Assembly (NCBI GenBank): GCA_964498065.1
Contig: CAZCFZ010000014.1
Coordinates: 13,208-77,207, forward strand
Direction: 5' to 3'
Length of the DNA: 64,000 nucleotides
DNA from: FEN-1297 sp964498065
GTDB taxonomy: Bacteria > Bacteroidota > Ignavibacteria > Ignavibacteriales > Ignavibacteriaceae
Under the pieces are notes generated by a model that ran no database searches, was not told the origin of the DNA, and was given only the letters and a program-made list of their open reading frames with translations. Position numbers and translations under genes: made by a program. Shown in pieces: positions 32,756 through 41,897 of this stretch. Positions within the stretch are counted from its first letter, which is position 1, and the number at the start of each line of letters is the position of its first letter.

Positions 32756-35700
32756 TTATTTATGAACAGGAAACTTAATTGAAATTTTGGTTCCTTTTCC
32801 GAGAATCGGTTCACAAATAAAGGCACCGGAGAGCTCCTTTGTATTCTTTTCCATATTATAAAGTCCATGACCGAGTTTTACTTTTCCTGGTTCAAATCCT
32901 GACCCGTTATCTTCTATAAGAAGGTTTATTTCTTTATTTATAACAGTGACAGAATATTTTATCGTTGTACAACCTGAATATTTAAGGGCATTGTTTAGCG
33001 CTTCTTTCGATACAAGCTGAAGGCTTCGTTTTATTTGTGAATTTACTTTTACATTGTCTATATTTTCTGTTTCAATAATTAGTTTTATGTTCTTTGACTC
33101 GCAAACCTCATTAGCGTAAGTTCTGAAGTTAAAAATAAAATCATTCAAAGAATCATATTTAGGATCAATAGACCAAATAACATCAATCATAGAATCTACC
33201 AGGTTTCTGGATATTTTTCCCACTCTCTCTATAGAATTAATTTTGGAATATTTCTCAGCTGAATCATCATAAGATTTAGCATTTGACTTTTCATCGCTTA
33301 GAGCATTTTCCGACAAAATTGCAATTCTAGTTAGACCCGAACCTATTTCATCATGAAGATCGGCAGCTATGCGTGTCCTTATCTTTTCAATTGTCAGCAA
33401 TCGATTTACCCTGATCTTGGTAATAGTTACTATGCTTAAAATGATCATAAAAAGTATAATTAAGATGAACCACCATTGTTCATAAAAAGGTTCGGCAATT
33501 GTAAAAGTTAATTCTGCAGGATGTGTACTTTTAATATTGTTGTTATCCTCAGCTATAACTTGAAAAGTATAACTGCCTGGGCTAAGGGAAGCATATGTAA
33601 TAGAGTTGCGATCTTTCAATAAATTCCATTTTTTATCGACATTTAGCAAACGATAAGAATAACTTGTAAGATTTTCACTCCTGTTTATTATTCCTATAAA
33701 ATCGAATGTAATTGTATTCTGAAAACTTGCAAATGAAAGGTTATTCTTTATTTTCACTTCCTGCCCGTTAATAAGAAGGTGACTTAAATATACCGGCGGA
33801 GGTAAAAATTTTCCGGTTTCTAGTGATGGTTCAAATATGTAGATATCGGTATTATTAACAAAGCAAAGAACATTATCGCTTGAACAGGAAATGGAATAAT
33901 ACGGTTCTTTTGGAATTTCGTTGTTTAAAATAAATTTCGGCTTAAAATCCCCGCTAATTTCCTGTACGCCCGACTGAGTTCCTAACCAGAATTCCTTTCC
34001 GGGTGTTTTTGTAATGCTCCATATAGCATTACTGAAAAGCCCTTGTTTCCTTGAAATTATACGAAATTTGTTTCCTGAAAGTATAGCCAAACCGCCATAC
34101 CTGGTTCCAATTAATAAATCTCCGTTTTTATCTTCTGATATTGCGCGGATGCCGTTGTCTGGAAGACCGTTAATGACGGTAAATTCACGAGTGAAAATTG
34201 TGTTATGATTTAATTTCAATTTTAAATCGGATAAAACTTTGCCGAGCGAAAACTCCGAAAGTCCATGAGCATATCCACCGAACCAAAAATTTCCTTTGCT
34301 GTCTTCGTAAATTTTTCTTACCGAATTATCCGGTAGTCCGTCACCTTCAGTATATATTTTGACAATCTTCCTTTTCTTTGTCGGTCCGATTACCACAACG
34401 CCAAGATCCAGTGCGCTGCACCAAATGTAATTTCTTTTGTCACAGTAAATCGTAAAGATTCCATAGAACTTTAATTTGTCTGCTAAGTTAAAGTGTTCAT
34501 TTAATTTTAAATTAGATGGATTTGCGGAAAGGGGTTCTTTGTTAACAATCTTGTAAATTTTTATATTGCCTTTACTGTATGCCATGTAAATTAAATTTGA
34601 ATTGCTGCAGTATATGGCTGGTAAATAATCATTAGATATATTACGTTTGAGAAGATGAAAATAGAGATGCCATTTTTTCGATTTGTCCTGCCATGTCTCC
34701 ATCAAGCCCTTTGCAAGTGATATCCAGATATGATTGTTTGTGTCTGCAGAGATCGAAGCATAATTTTCAGATATATATTTTTTAGGGATAAGAAATTTAA
34801 CCAGGTTTTGATGAACTAGTTTCTGTAATCCATCGTCATTTGTACCTACCCAAAGAATATTTTCCCTGTCGATTAATAATGAAGAAATATTATTCTCCAA
34901 TAGTCCGTTTTCGGTTGTTAGTGGTTCATTAAAATCTTGAAGAAAATCGGATTCTCTAAATTTAAATATGCCTCTTGAAGTACCTATCCATAAATTGCTC
35001 TTTTCATCTTCAATAATTTTGAGAATTGATGTGTGGAGATTTATATAAGCAGGCGAATTTGAATAAGGATAAATCTTATAAAGATACCCGTCTAATGTCG
35101 CAGCCCAAATTTCCCCTTTTTTATTTCTAAATAATTGCGAAACCTGCTGAGTCAGACGCTTTGGTAAAACAACGGGGGTAAGTAAATTATTCTTGACGAA
35201 TAATTTAAATATACCTCTTTCGCTGGCAAGCCATATGTTGCCGTCAAAATCAGAAGATATAGAAGAGACATAACCTAATTTAAATGTACTGGGAAAAACA
35301 TTAATGGAATCCTTTTCTATATTGAAAAGACCGCTGTCGGTACCGCACCATAGGGTGTTGTTTTTGTTAAGATATAATGCGTCAATAACTTTCATCGATG
35401 GAGATAAACCAGATCCGAAGGCTTCAAATTTATTATCAATATACTTATCTACACCGCCGCCTTCGGTTCCAATCCAAACAACCCCGGGATTTTTCCTGTC
35501 TGCTACAACTTCAAAACCTTTTTCCGATGTTAATCCGTCTGCTGTTGAATAATTATGAAATTCTTTACTATTAAACCTGCTTAATCCTTCGCCCGTACCT
35601 ATCCAAATATATCCGAGGGAATCCTGACATAAGGAATGGATATTATCGGAAACAAGTCCATTGGCCATAGTATAATTATGGAATGGCAAAATCTGGCAAT

Positions 35701-35764
35701 ATGTAATTACGGTGGAAATTACAAACAGAAAGAATAACCGTAGTACAAAAGTGTTTCTTAACAA
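32756..35764 (-). CDS. hybrid-less Reg_prop/Y_Y_Y sensor histidine kinase
   Basis: A 1002-residue membrane sensor. A signal/anchor segment (residues 1-23) is followed by a long periplasmic beta-propeller of Reg_prop repeats (about 30-640, with recurrent WIGT.GL and LWCGT/NIWLAS motifs). A Y_Y_Y domain (about 690-765, YRLLNVDKKWNLL...LSPGSYTFQVIAED) and one transmembrane helix (about 768-790) come next. The cytoplasmic kinase has its phosphoacceptor His804 in AADLHDEIGSGLTRIA, and the GHKL ATPase has EALNNALKYSG, EDNGSGF and GHGLYNM. In Bacteroidetes such propellers often sense polysaccharide; here the ligand is unknown. Unlike HTCS hybrids, it lacks receiver and AraC domains. The LuxR-type regulator is a separate downstream gene. 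Confidence 0.92.
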   Translation of the reverse strand: MLRNTFVLRLFFLFVISTVITYCQILPFHNYTMANGLVSDNIHSLCQDSLGYIWIGTGEGLSRFNSKEFHNYSTADGLTSEKGFEVVADRKNPGVVWIGTEGGGVDKYIDNKFEAFGSGLSPSMKVIDALYLNKNNTLWCGTDSGLFNIEKDSINVFPSTFKLGYVSSISSDFDGNIWLASERGIFKLFVKNNLLTPVVLPKRLTQQVSQLFRNKKGEIWAATLDGYLYKIYPYSNSPAYINLHTSILKIIEDEKSNLWIGTSRGIFKFRESDFLQDFNEPLTTENGLLENNISSLLIDRENILWVGTNDDGLQKLVHQNLVKFLIPKKYISENYASISADTNNHIWISLAKGLMETWQDKSKKWHLYFHLLKRNISNDYLPAIYCSNSNLIYMAYSKGNIKIYKIVNKEPLSANPSNLKLNEHFNLADKLKFYGIFTIYCDKRNYIWCSALDLGVVVIGPTKKRKIVKIYTEGDGLPDNSVRKIYEDSKGNFWFGGYAHGLSEFSLGKVLSDLKLKLNHNTIFTREFTVINGLPDNGIRAISEDKNGDLLIGTRYGGLAILSGNKFRIISRKQGLFSNAIWSITKTPGKEFWLGTQSGVQEISGDFKPKFILNNEIPKEPYYSISCSSDNVLCFVNNTDIYIFEPSLETGKFLPPPVYLSHLLINGQEVKIKNNLSFASFQNTITFDFIGIINRSENLTSYSYRLLNVDKKWNLLKDRNSITYASLSPGSYTFQVIAEDNNNIKSTHPAELTFTIAEPFYEQWWFILIILFMIILSIVTITKIRVNRLLTIEKIRTRIAADLHDEIGSGLTRIAILSENALSDEKSNAKSYDDSAEKYSKINSIERVGKISRNLVDSMIDVIWSIDPKYDSLNDFIFNFRTYANEVCESKNIKLIIETENIDNVKVNSQIKRSLQLVSKEALNNALKYSGCTTIKYSVTVINKEINLLIEDNGSGFEPGKVKLGHGLYNMEKNTKELSGAFICEPILGKGTKISIKFPVHK

Positions 35765-36159
35765 TTAGGGCTTTCTAAAAAATAAATCTTCTTGCTTTTT
35801 TAATAAGATAATAACAATGTTCATTCTTCGTTAATAATATTTTATCTAATCACAAGCTATATGATTATTCAAATAAACTATTTAATCTTCAAAAAGAATT
35901 AGAAAATGATCTTAACGATTATAAAGAAACGCAATCAGGTTCATTAAGAATAGATACTTGTACAACCGTTTTGTAGTATGTTGTTCCGCTTATTCTATGA
36001 TAATTTCATAAAAAGATTTCTCATATGCAAATTGTTCTTCACAATAAAGAATTAAAATTTTATAATTTCGTATATATTTAATTATATTATTCTTTCGGGA
36101 AATTCACCCCGGGATAATTCACGCAACTTGATTAAACCGGCAAAGCGGGAAACAATATT
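35765..36159. other. intergenic region with half-sites and a remnant frame
   Basis: No gene. A frame without a start codon, open from 35815 to TAG at 35974-35976 (…LFNLQKELENDLNDYKETQSG…), looks protein-like and may be a decayed fragment; I do not recognise it. CTAATCA at 35847-35853 and TGATTAT at 35863-35869 resemble the arms of the palindromes downstream but with a 9-base gap. The region must hold the promoter of the sensor kinase. Confidence 0.35.
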
Positions 36160-36786
36160 TTAAGCCTTCTCAAAGACAAAAGAGATTAATCTAGGCGGCC
36201 CGGACTTTTCATCAGCATCAAACCACTCTTTTAATTCTACGAGTTTAAAGCCGTTATCCAAAGCTGAATTTATGTATTCGGAAACATTGTGAACAAAAAC
36301 TTCAAGTTCAATTATTCCACTTTCTGTTTTATACCTGGCTTTGCTTCCAAGATATTGTTTAAAAGGATGCAGTTCACAAATATAAAAAGCTCCCCCGGAT
36401 TTTAATTTTTTTCCAGCTTCACTAAAAATGAAACTCAAATCGGAGATATGTTCAAGTACGAGACTGCATGAAATCAGATCAGCCGAATTGTTTTTTAGTT
36501 TCCAGGATTTTGTTATGTCTAATTCTAAAAAATTTACTTTATCTGATTTTATTTTATTCCTTGCTTTTGAAATCATTTCTTCGGAGAAATCAACAGCAAT
36601 TAAATGCTTTGCTCTTTTAACAAGCCATTGAGTATTTTTTCCTGTTCCGCACCCTAATTCAATAACGTCATTAAATTTATATCCCATTAATGTTTTTCGA
36701 ATCGCGGTTTTTTCTAGGTCCCGGGTTTTGTTTTCCATACGATCATAACTTTCCGCCCAAATGTTATATGAATCTTTAATAGACAT
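36160..36786 (-). CDS. class I SAM-dependent methyltransferase
   Basis: A 208-residue enzyme. SAM-binding motif I is VIELGCGTGKNTQWL near residues 40-54, followed by the acidic end of strand 2 (IAVDFSEEMISKA) and motif IV-like ADLISCSLVLEHI. The N-terminal MSIKDSYNIWAESYDRMENKTRDLE resembles small-molecule methyltransferases of the UbiE/BioC group. The substrate cannot be inferred. It is flanked by non-coding and relic DNA on both sides, so no neighbour helps. Confidence 0.87.
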   Translation of the reverse strand: MSIKDSYNIWAESYDRMENKTRDLEKTAIRKTLMGYKFNDVIELGCGTGKNTQWLVKRAKHLIAVDFSEEMISKARNKIKSDKVNFLELDITKSWKLKNNSADLISCSLVLEHISDLSFIFSEAGKKLKSGGAFYICELHPFKQYLGSKARYKTESGIIELEVFVHNVSEYINSALDNGFKLVELKEWFDADEKSGPPRLISFVFEKA

Positions 36787-36984
36787 ATTTCAAAAAGTCT
36801 GAAGTGAAAAAGTTTTTAATTTATCCTTAAAATTAAATCCTCTGGAATAACATGTCAAATAATCATTAAGAATTATAACTTCAAGTTATATGAGATAATT
36901 AAATTGAATTTGAATTGACCCGCCGACTAAGATACTTTTGGGCTTTATTTTTCATAAAAAGAAAATCAAAATATTAGGAACGAA

Positions 36985-37265
36985 ATGAGCAGCATAATTA
37001 CTGATAAAAAAGACAAAACCCCAATACTTGACGGTAGAAATAATAAGATACAGAAAATAGTATCTGTACTTGCTGTAATTTTTTGTTTAACTCCGCTTCA
37101 ATTTTGAGAACTTATATTTCTCCGGTTGCATTTTTTTCGGAACACATAGTTTGTGCTGCGGAAACCGGATTAACCATTACATTATTCTTGATTGGTGCGG
37201 GATTATCAAAAAATGTAATAAAATCCTTAGTTGTAAAACCATTAATCCATGGGATAATTATATAG
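36985..37265 (+). pseudogene. decayed YeiH-type (putative sulfate exporter family) transporter gene
   Basis: ATG at 36985 with AGGAACGAA upstream begins a frame whose end (KIQKIVSVLAVIFCLTPLQF) resembles the first helix of YeiH-family proteins, then stops. In another frame, 37083-37265, the translation carries the family's C-terminal region (AETGLTITLFLIGAGLSKNVIKSLVVKPLIHGI). The intact family protein is roughly 300 or more residues, so most of the middle is missing. I read this as an internally deleted, frameshifted relic. The family assignment rests on pattern memory of the LTLFLIGAGLS...KPLLQG motif. Confidence 0.55.
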
Positions 37266-37577
37266 GCGATAATTATTAAAAACAATTCCTGGTCGAATTC
37301 AAATATAAAAATCATCCCTTCGGGTTTTAATATCAAACGCCAGAGGTGTGAAATTATTCTAAAAAAACAATAAACAGACAAATCAAAAATCCTGTAGGGA
37401 TGAAATTAAAATATTATTAATATTTATTTGTATAAGCCTGTTGTTGTTCATCTTAAACAGATATGATATTTCCATTTTTACTTTTTTTTAATTATTTGAA
37501 TTGATGCGTGAATAATATATTTTTCATTTCTAGTTACATTCAAATAAAATCTGCATTATTAAAGTGGAGAATGAAAG
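37266..37577. repeat. gene-free region with an inverted repeat
   Basis: TCATCCCTTCGGGTTTT at 37312-37328 is nearly the reverse complement of AAAATCCTGTAGGGATGA at 37386-37403, with 57 bases between the arms. This resembles the small REP-like palindromic elements scattered in many bacterial genomes. Otherwise only AT-rich sequence and the promoter of the CocE-type gene are expected; I see no gene. Confidence 0.35.
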
Positions 37578-39470
37578 ATGAAACCCCGGCATTTTTCAAT
37601 TAGCAATTTAAGTATAACTATTCTAATCGTTTTTCTTTTCACTATTTCAGTAAATGTTTATTCACAAAATGATTCACTCTACATTTCTCAGCATTTTAAC
37701 AAACATGAATACATGATTCCCATGCGTGATGGTGTAAGACTTTTTACAGTAGTGTATTCACCTAAAGATAATTCAATAAAATATCCGATTCTTCTGAATA
37801 GAACGCCGTATAGTGTTGGTCCGTACGGAGAAAATAATTATAAGAATGATTTAGGACCTTCTCCAAAATTTGAAAAAGCGGGTTACATTTTTGCTTATCA
37901 AGATGTTCGGGGAAAGTTTATGTCGGAAGGGACTTTTGTTGAAATGCGTCCATACATCGGAAATAAAAAAAGCAAAACTGATATTGATGAAATCAGCGAT
38001 ACTTACGATACAATCGATTGGTTAATAAAACATGTTTCAAATAATAACGGCAAGGTTGGGATTTACGGAATTTCATATCCGGGTTTTTATGCAGCAATGG
38101 CAACAATAGATGCGCACCCAGCATTAGTGGCTGCTTCTCCGCAGGCTCCTATTGCAGATTGGTTTATTGATGATGATTTCCATCGACACGGAGCTTTCTG
38201 GCTGCCCCACGCTTTCTGGTTTTACACTTTTTTCGGATTGGTAAGACCTGAACCAATCGATCATTGGCCGGAAGCGGTTTTTACAACAACAAATCCGGAC
38301 GGCTATGATTTCTTTTTGAAGATGGGATCTTTTAAAAATACTACCGATAAATTTTATAAACATAAAATTCCCTTTTGGGATACAATGATGGCTCACCCTA
38401 ATTATGATAAATTCTGGCAGTCAAGAAACACTCTGCCCCATTTTAAAAATATAAAACCGGCTGTAATGACTGTCGGCGGCTGGTTTGATGCTGAAGATCT
38501 TTATGGCGCGCTAAATACTTATAAATCCATTGAGAGTAAAAACAAAATTAATCATAACACAATTGTTATGGGTCCATGGTTTCACGGAGGCTGGGAAAGA
38601 TCGAAAGGTAATTTGTTAGGTGATATTCATTTCGGAAGCAACACAAGCGAGTTTTACCAGGATAGCATTGAACTGCCGTATTTCAATTATTATTTGAAAG
38701 GAGAAAGTAATCCAAATTTGCCTGAAGCATACGTTTTTGAAACAGGATCAAATAAGTGGAAAAAATTTAATTCATGGCCGCCGAAAAATATAAAGGAAGA
38801 AAATTTATTCTTTCATGGAAACAAAGAACTTTCATTTGACAAACCCAAAACAAAGGAAAAATCCTTTGATCAATATATAAGCGATCCTGCGCATCCGGTT
38901 CCATATACAAATCATATTACTGAAAGAATGATAAGAAGATATATGGATGAAGATCAAAGATTCGCTTCTAAAAGAAATGATGTTCTTGTTTATGAAACCG
39001 AACCGCTTGATAAAGATGTTACAATTGCCGGTCCTATTGATGCAACTCTCTTTGTCTCAACATCGGGAACAGATGCGGATTGGATTGTTAAGCTTATTGA
39101 TGTTTTCCCTGATACAGCAAAAGATTATTCACCAAATCCTTGCGGAGTAAAGATGGGCGGATATCAAATGATGGTAAGAGGAGATATAATGCGTGGTAAG
39201 TATCGTAACAGCTATTCAAAGCCGGAGCCGTTTATTCCAAACAAAATTACTAAAGTAAATTTCCGGCTGCAGGATATTTTACATACTTTTAAAAAGGGGC
39301 ACAAAATTATGGTGCAGATTCAAAGCAGCTGGTTTCCGCTAGCGGACCGTAATCCGCAGAAGTTTGAAAATATTTACTTTGCGAAGGATTCGGATTTTCA
39401 AAAAGCTACTCAGAGAGTTTATCATTTCAAAGACTATCCGTCTGGGTTGAAGATTTTAATCCTTCAATAA
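37578..39470 (+). CDS. secreted CocE/NonD-family hydrolase
   Basis: A 630-residue secreted enzyme. The N-terminal signal peptide is about residues 12-30 (LSITILIVFLFTISVNVYSQ). The X-Pro dipeptidyl-peptidase S15-like alpha/beta-hydrolase domain follows (MIPMRDGVRLFTVVYSPKD, NRTPYSVGPYG, YQDVRGKFMSEG). The nucleophile serine is in GIYGISYPGFYAAM (GxSxxG-type) near residue 160. Further motifs are VGGWFDAEDLYGALNTY and GPWFHGGWER (His). The C-terminal jelly-roll PepX_C domain spans about residues 400-620 (YETEPLDKDVTIAGPIDATLFVSTSGTDADW). Members hydrolyse acyl esters such as cocaine, glutaryl amides or X-Pro peptides; the substrate is unknown. GTGGAGAATGAAAG precedes the start. Confidence 0.9.
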   Translation: MKPRHFSISNLSITILIVFLFTISVNVYSQNDSLYISQHFNKHEYMIPMRDGVRLFTVVYSPKDNSIKYPILLNRTPYSVGPYGENNYKNDLGPSPKFEKAGYIFAYQDVRGKFMSEGTFVEMRPYIGNKKSKTDIDEISDTYDTIDWLIKHVSNNNGKVGIYGISYPGFYAAMATIDAHPALVAASPQAPIADWFIDDDFHRHGAFWLPHAFWFYTFFGLVRPEPIDHWPEAVFTTTNPDGYDFFLKMGSFKNTTDKFYKHKIPFWDTMMAHPNYDKFWQSRNTLPHFKNIKPAVMTVGGWFDAEDLYGALNTYKSIESKNKINHNTIVMGPWFHGGWERSKGNLLGDIHFGSNTSEFYQDSIELPYFNYYLKGESNPNLPEAYVFETGSNKWKKFNSWPPKNIKEENLFFHGNKELSFDKPKTKEKSFDQYISDPAHPVPYTNHITERMIRRYMDEDQRFASKRNDVLVYETEPLDKDVTIAGPIDATLFVSTSGTDADWIVKLIDVFPDTAKDYSPNPCGVKMGGYQMMVRGDIMRGKYRNSYSKPEPFIPNKITKVNFRLQDILHTFKKGHKIMVQIQSSWFPLADRNPQKFENIYFAKDSDFQKATQRVYHFKDYPSGLKILILQ

Positions 39471-39520
39471 TTTTATTTATTAATAAAAAATGTTTTTGTA
39501 AAAATTTTCCAAAATAAATT

Positions 39521-39970
39521 ATGATAACAGATAATATTAAAAATTATTCATTATACAAAAACCTTGGCGAAGGAATAAACAAAGCTCTTATATTTTTAAA
39601 TGAAAATGATTTCAGTAAAATGCCTGACGGCCGTTATAATATTGATGGCGACAATGTATTTGCCCTGGTAAATCGATATAAAACTAAACGGATTGAATAA
39701 GCTGTTTGGGAATCTCACCAAAGATATATAGATGTTCAGTTTGTTGCGGAAGGAATTGAAAAAATTGGATATTCGATAATGGAAAATATGAAGGTTAATA
39801 AAGCATATGATGAAAATAAAGATATTCAATTTTTAAATGGTGATGGAAAGTTTGTTACACTTGAAAAAAACAGTTTTGTTATTATGTATCCTTCAGACGT
39901 GCACATGCCGGGGATTTCAGTCAAGGGATCTAAAGAAGTAATAAAAGTAGTTGTAAAAGTAAAAATTTAG
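39521..39970 (+). pseudogene. YhcH/YjgK/YiaL-family gene broken by an in-frame stop
   Basis: A 150-codon frame from ATG at 39521 to TAG at 39968-39970 carries the cupin-like family pattern. It shows NIKNYSLYKNLGEGINKALIFLNENDF, then ESHQRYIDVQFVAEGIEKIGYS and the metal/ligand region MYPSDVHMPGI, KEVIKVVVKVKI. A TAA at 39698-39700 interrupts it at codon 60 (RIE-stop-AVWESH), where a glutamate is likely ancestral (GAA to TAA). The rest is intact, so the change looks recent. Family members act in sugar-acid and sialic-acid breakdown. It is 50 bases after the CocE-type gene. Confidence 0.75.
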
Positions 39971-40216
39971 TGATTAATTTTTTAGTGAAACAGATCATTT
40001 CCTTAATAAATAGACAGCATCGTTCAATTTATTTTCTTCTATTTCAGTAATAAAATATTTATATTGAATTAATTCATTTCATATAAAAAAGTTTTATGCT
40101 AATTAGTATCTTGAAAGGTAGAACATGCCGGAAAGATAATCTCACTTTAACTTTTATAGTTTGTCAGCGGAACATATCAAATAATCTATTTTAATAACCT
40201 AGTAGAGGAAAAATCA

Positions 40217-41716
40217 TTGCTTAAACAATTATTCAGAACGAAAAGTCTTGAAGCATTAGTAAGCGAAGGCGAAGAACCCGAGCACCAGCTGAAACGTGCA
40301 CTTGGTGCATTTGATGTTGTAATGCTGGGAATAGGAGCTATAATTGGAGCAGGTATTTTCGCAACCATTGGAACGGCTGCCGCCGGTGATGCCCTGAGAC
40401 CTGGAGCCGGGCCTGCACTGATGCTGTCATTTGTCCTTACTGGTGTTGCCTGCGGATTTGCAGCTTTATGTTATGCTGAGTTTGCATCCATGGTTCCTAT
40501 TTCCGGAAGCGCCTATACATATTCTTACGGAACTTTAGGTGAACTTGTCGCATGGATTATCGGGTGGGATTTAATAATTGAATATGCCGTTGGTAATGTG
40601 GCTGTTGCAATTAGCTGGTCAAATTATTTTAAAACATTTGTATCGGGATTCGGAATTATAATACCTGATTGGATGTCAATCGATTATAGAACTGCAGCAA
40701 AAATTCCCGGCTTGCTTGAACATGCACCGCATTTATTTGGAGTTCCTATAGTTTTCAATTTACCGGCGTTTTCAATTGTTGCTCTTATAACGGTTGTATT
40801 GGTTATCGGTATAAAAGAAAGCTCAAGGACAACAACAATTATGGTTATTATTAAATTACTTGTTCTGGGTTTATTTGTTGTGGTTGGATTTTTCCATGTA
40901 GATCCGAAGAATTGGGTCCCTTTTGCACCTAACGGCTGGAAAGGAATTCAGGCGGGTGCCGCGGTTGTATTTTTTGCATATATTGGATTCGATGCTGTTT
41001 CAACCGTTGCGGAGGAAGTCAGAAATCCAAAACGGGATATGCCCATAGGAATTATAGGCTCATTAATTATTTGTACTATAATTTATATTCTTGTTGCTGC
41101 CGCGTTTACCGGGATAATTCCCTACAAGGTTCTTATAACTAAATTAGCCACCAGCCAATCCGAACCGCTTACATTAGCTATGCAATATGCGAATTTGGGG
41201 AAACATGCTGACCTAATAATAGGGATAATCGCGTTTGGTTCGGTAATAGCGCACACAGCAGTACTGCTGGTATTTCAGCTTGGCCAGCCGAGAATATTTT
41301 TCTCTATGGCAAGAGATGGATTACTGCCTCAAAAATTTGCAAAAGTACATCCCAGATTTAAAACTCCGGTTGTTACTACAATTGTTACCGGTTTAGTTGT
41401 GGGTGTTACTGCAATGTTTACTACAATAGATGAAATGGTTGACTTAACAAATATCGGAACTCTGTTTGCTTTTATTCTGGTTTGTGCCGGAATTATTATA
41501 ATGAGAAAAAAAGAGCCGGATAAACCGAGGCCATTTAAAACTCCTTTTGTACCTCTTGTACCCGCACTTGGTATTGTTGCATGTTTATATCTTATACTTG
41601 GACTGCCATGGATTACATATATCCGGTTTGCCGGCTGGCTTGTTATCGGTTTGGTAGTGTACTTTGCGTACGGTTATAAGCATAGCAGAGTGAGAAAAGA
41701 GTTGGAAGCGAATTAA
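40217..41716 (+). CDS. APC-family amino acid permease (cationic amino acid transporter type)
   Basis: A 499-residue membrane protein with 12 or more hydrophobic helices. The N-terminus LKRALGAFDVVMLGIGAIIGAGIFATIGTAA carries the unwound first-helix GxG motif. Further family signatures are AALCYAEFASMVPISGSAYTYSYGTLGE, FFAYIGFDAVSTVAEEVRNPKRDMP and QPRIFFSMARDGLLP. This is the CAT/YfnA-like branch of the APC superfamily, which imports amino acids by proton symport or facilitated diffusion. Start is TTG at 40217 with AGAGGA at 40204-40209; no suitable upstream ATG exists. A second, divergent APC permease follows 181 bases later. Confidence 0.92.
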   Translation: MLKQLFRTKSLEALVSEGEEPEHQLKRALGAFDVVMLGIGAIIGAGIFATIGTAAAGDALRPGAGPALMLSFVLTGVACGFAALCYAEFASMVPISGSAYTYSYGTLGELVAWIIGWDLIIEYAVGNVAVAISWSNYFKTFVSGFGIIIPDWMSIDYRTAAKIPGLLEHAPHLFGVPIVFNLPAFSIVALITVVLVIGIKESSRTTTIMVIIKLLVLGLFVVVGFFHVDPKNWVPFAPNGWKGIQAGAAVVFFAYIGFDAVSTVAEEVRNPKRDMPIGIIGSLIICTIIYILVAAAFTGIIPYKVLITKLATSQSEPLTLAMQYANLGKHADLIIGIIAFGSVIAHTAVLLVFQLGQPRIFFSMARDGLLPQKFAKVHPRFKTPVVTTIVTGLVVGVTAMFTTIDEMVDLTNIGTLFAFILVCAGIIIMRKKEPDKPRPFKTPFVPLVPALGIVACLYLILGLPWITYIRFAGWLVIGLVVYFAYGYKHSRVRKELEAN

Positions 41717-41728
41717 ATATATAAATCA

Positions 41729-41858
41729 TGCAGGTCATAACTGCACGTATGCATGGGATTCAATTAAAAGGAGTTTTAACGAAAATATTTAAAAGACATG
41801 CAGTCATGCAGACATGTCCGACTTTAGTTGTCACCTCCTTAAAGACGGGCATCCATGC
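41729..41858 (+). ncRNA. potentially structured RNA leader between the two permease genes
   Basis: Nested pairings can be drawn in the 181-base gap. An upstream hairpin is TGCAG (41729-41733)/CTGCA (41741-41745). P1 is GCATGG (41751-41756)/CCATGC (41853-41858). P2 is AAGGAG (41768-41773)/CTCCTT (41835-41840). P3 is GACATG (41795-41800)/CATGTC (41813-41818). The arms are in proper nested order, and P1 closes 39 bases before the permease ATG at 41898. The shape suggests a cis-regulatory RNA. It matches no riboswitch I recognise, and no covariation evidence is available. Confidence 0.35.
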
Positions 41859-41897
41859 TATTAAATCGTTAATATACTTACTACTTAATTTTATTTT

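Noticed and set aside
32891..32903. tRNA T-arm-like sequence GGTTCAAATCCTG
   Set aside because: It is inside the histidine kinase gene in good coding frame and no acceptor or anticodon stems surround it.
35815..35976. Frame with protein-like LQKELENDLNDYKETQSG sequence
   Set aside because: It has no start codon and no recognisable family; kept only as a note within the intergenic entry.
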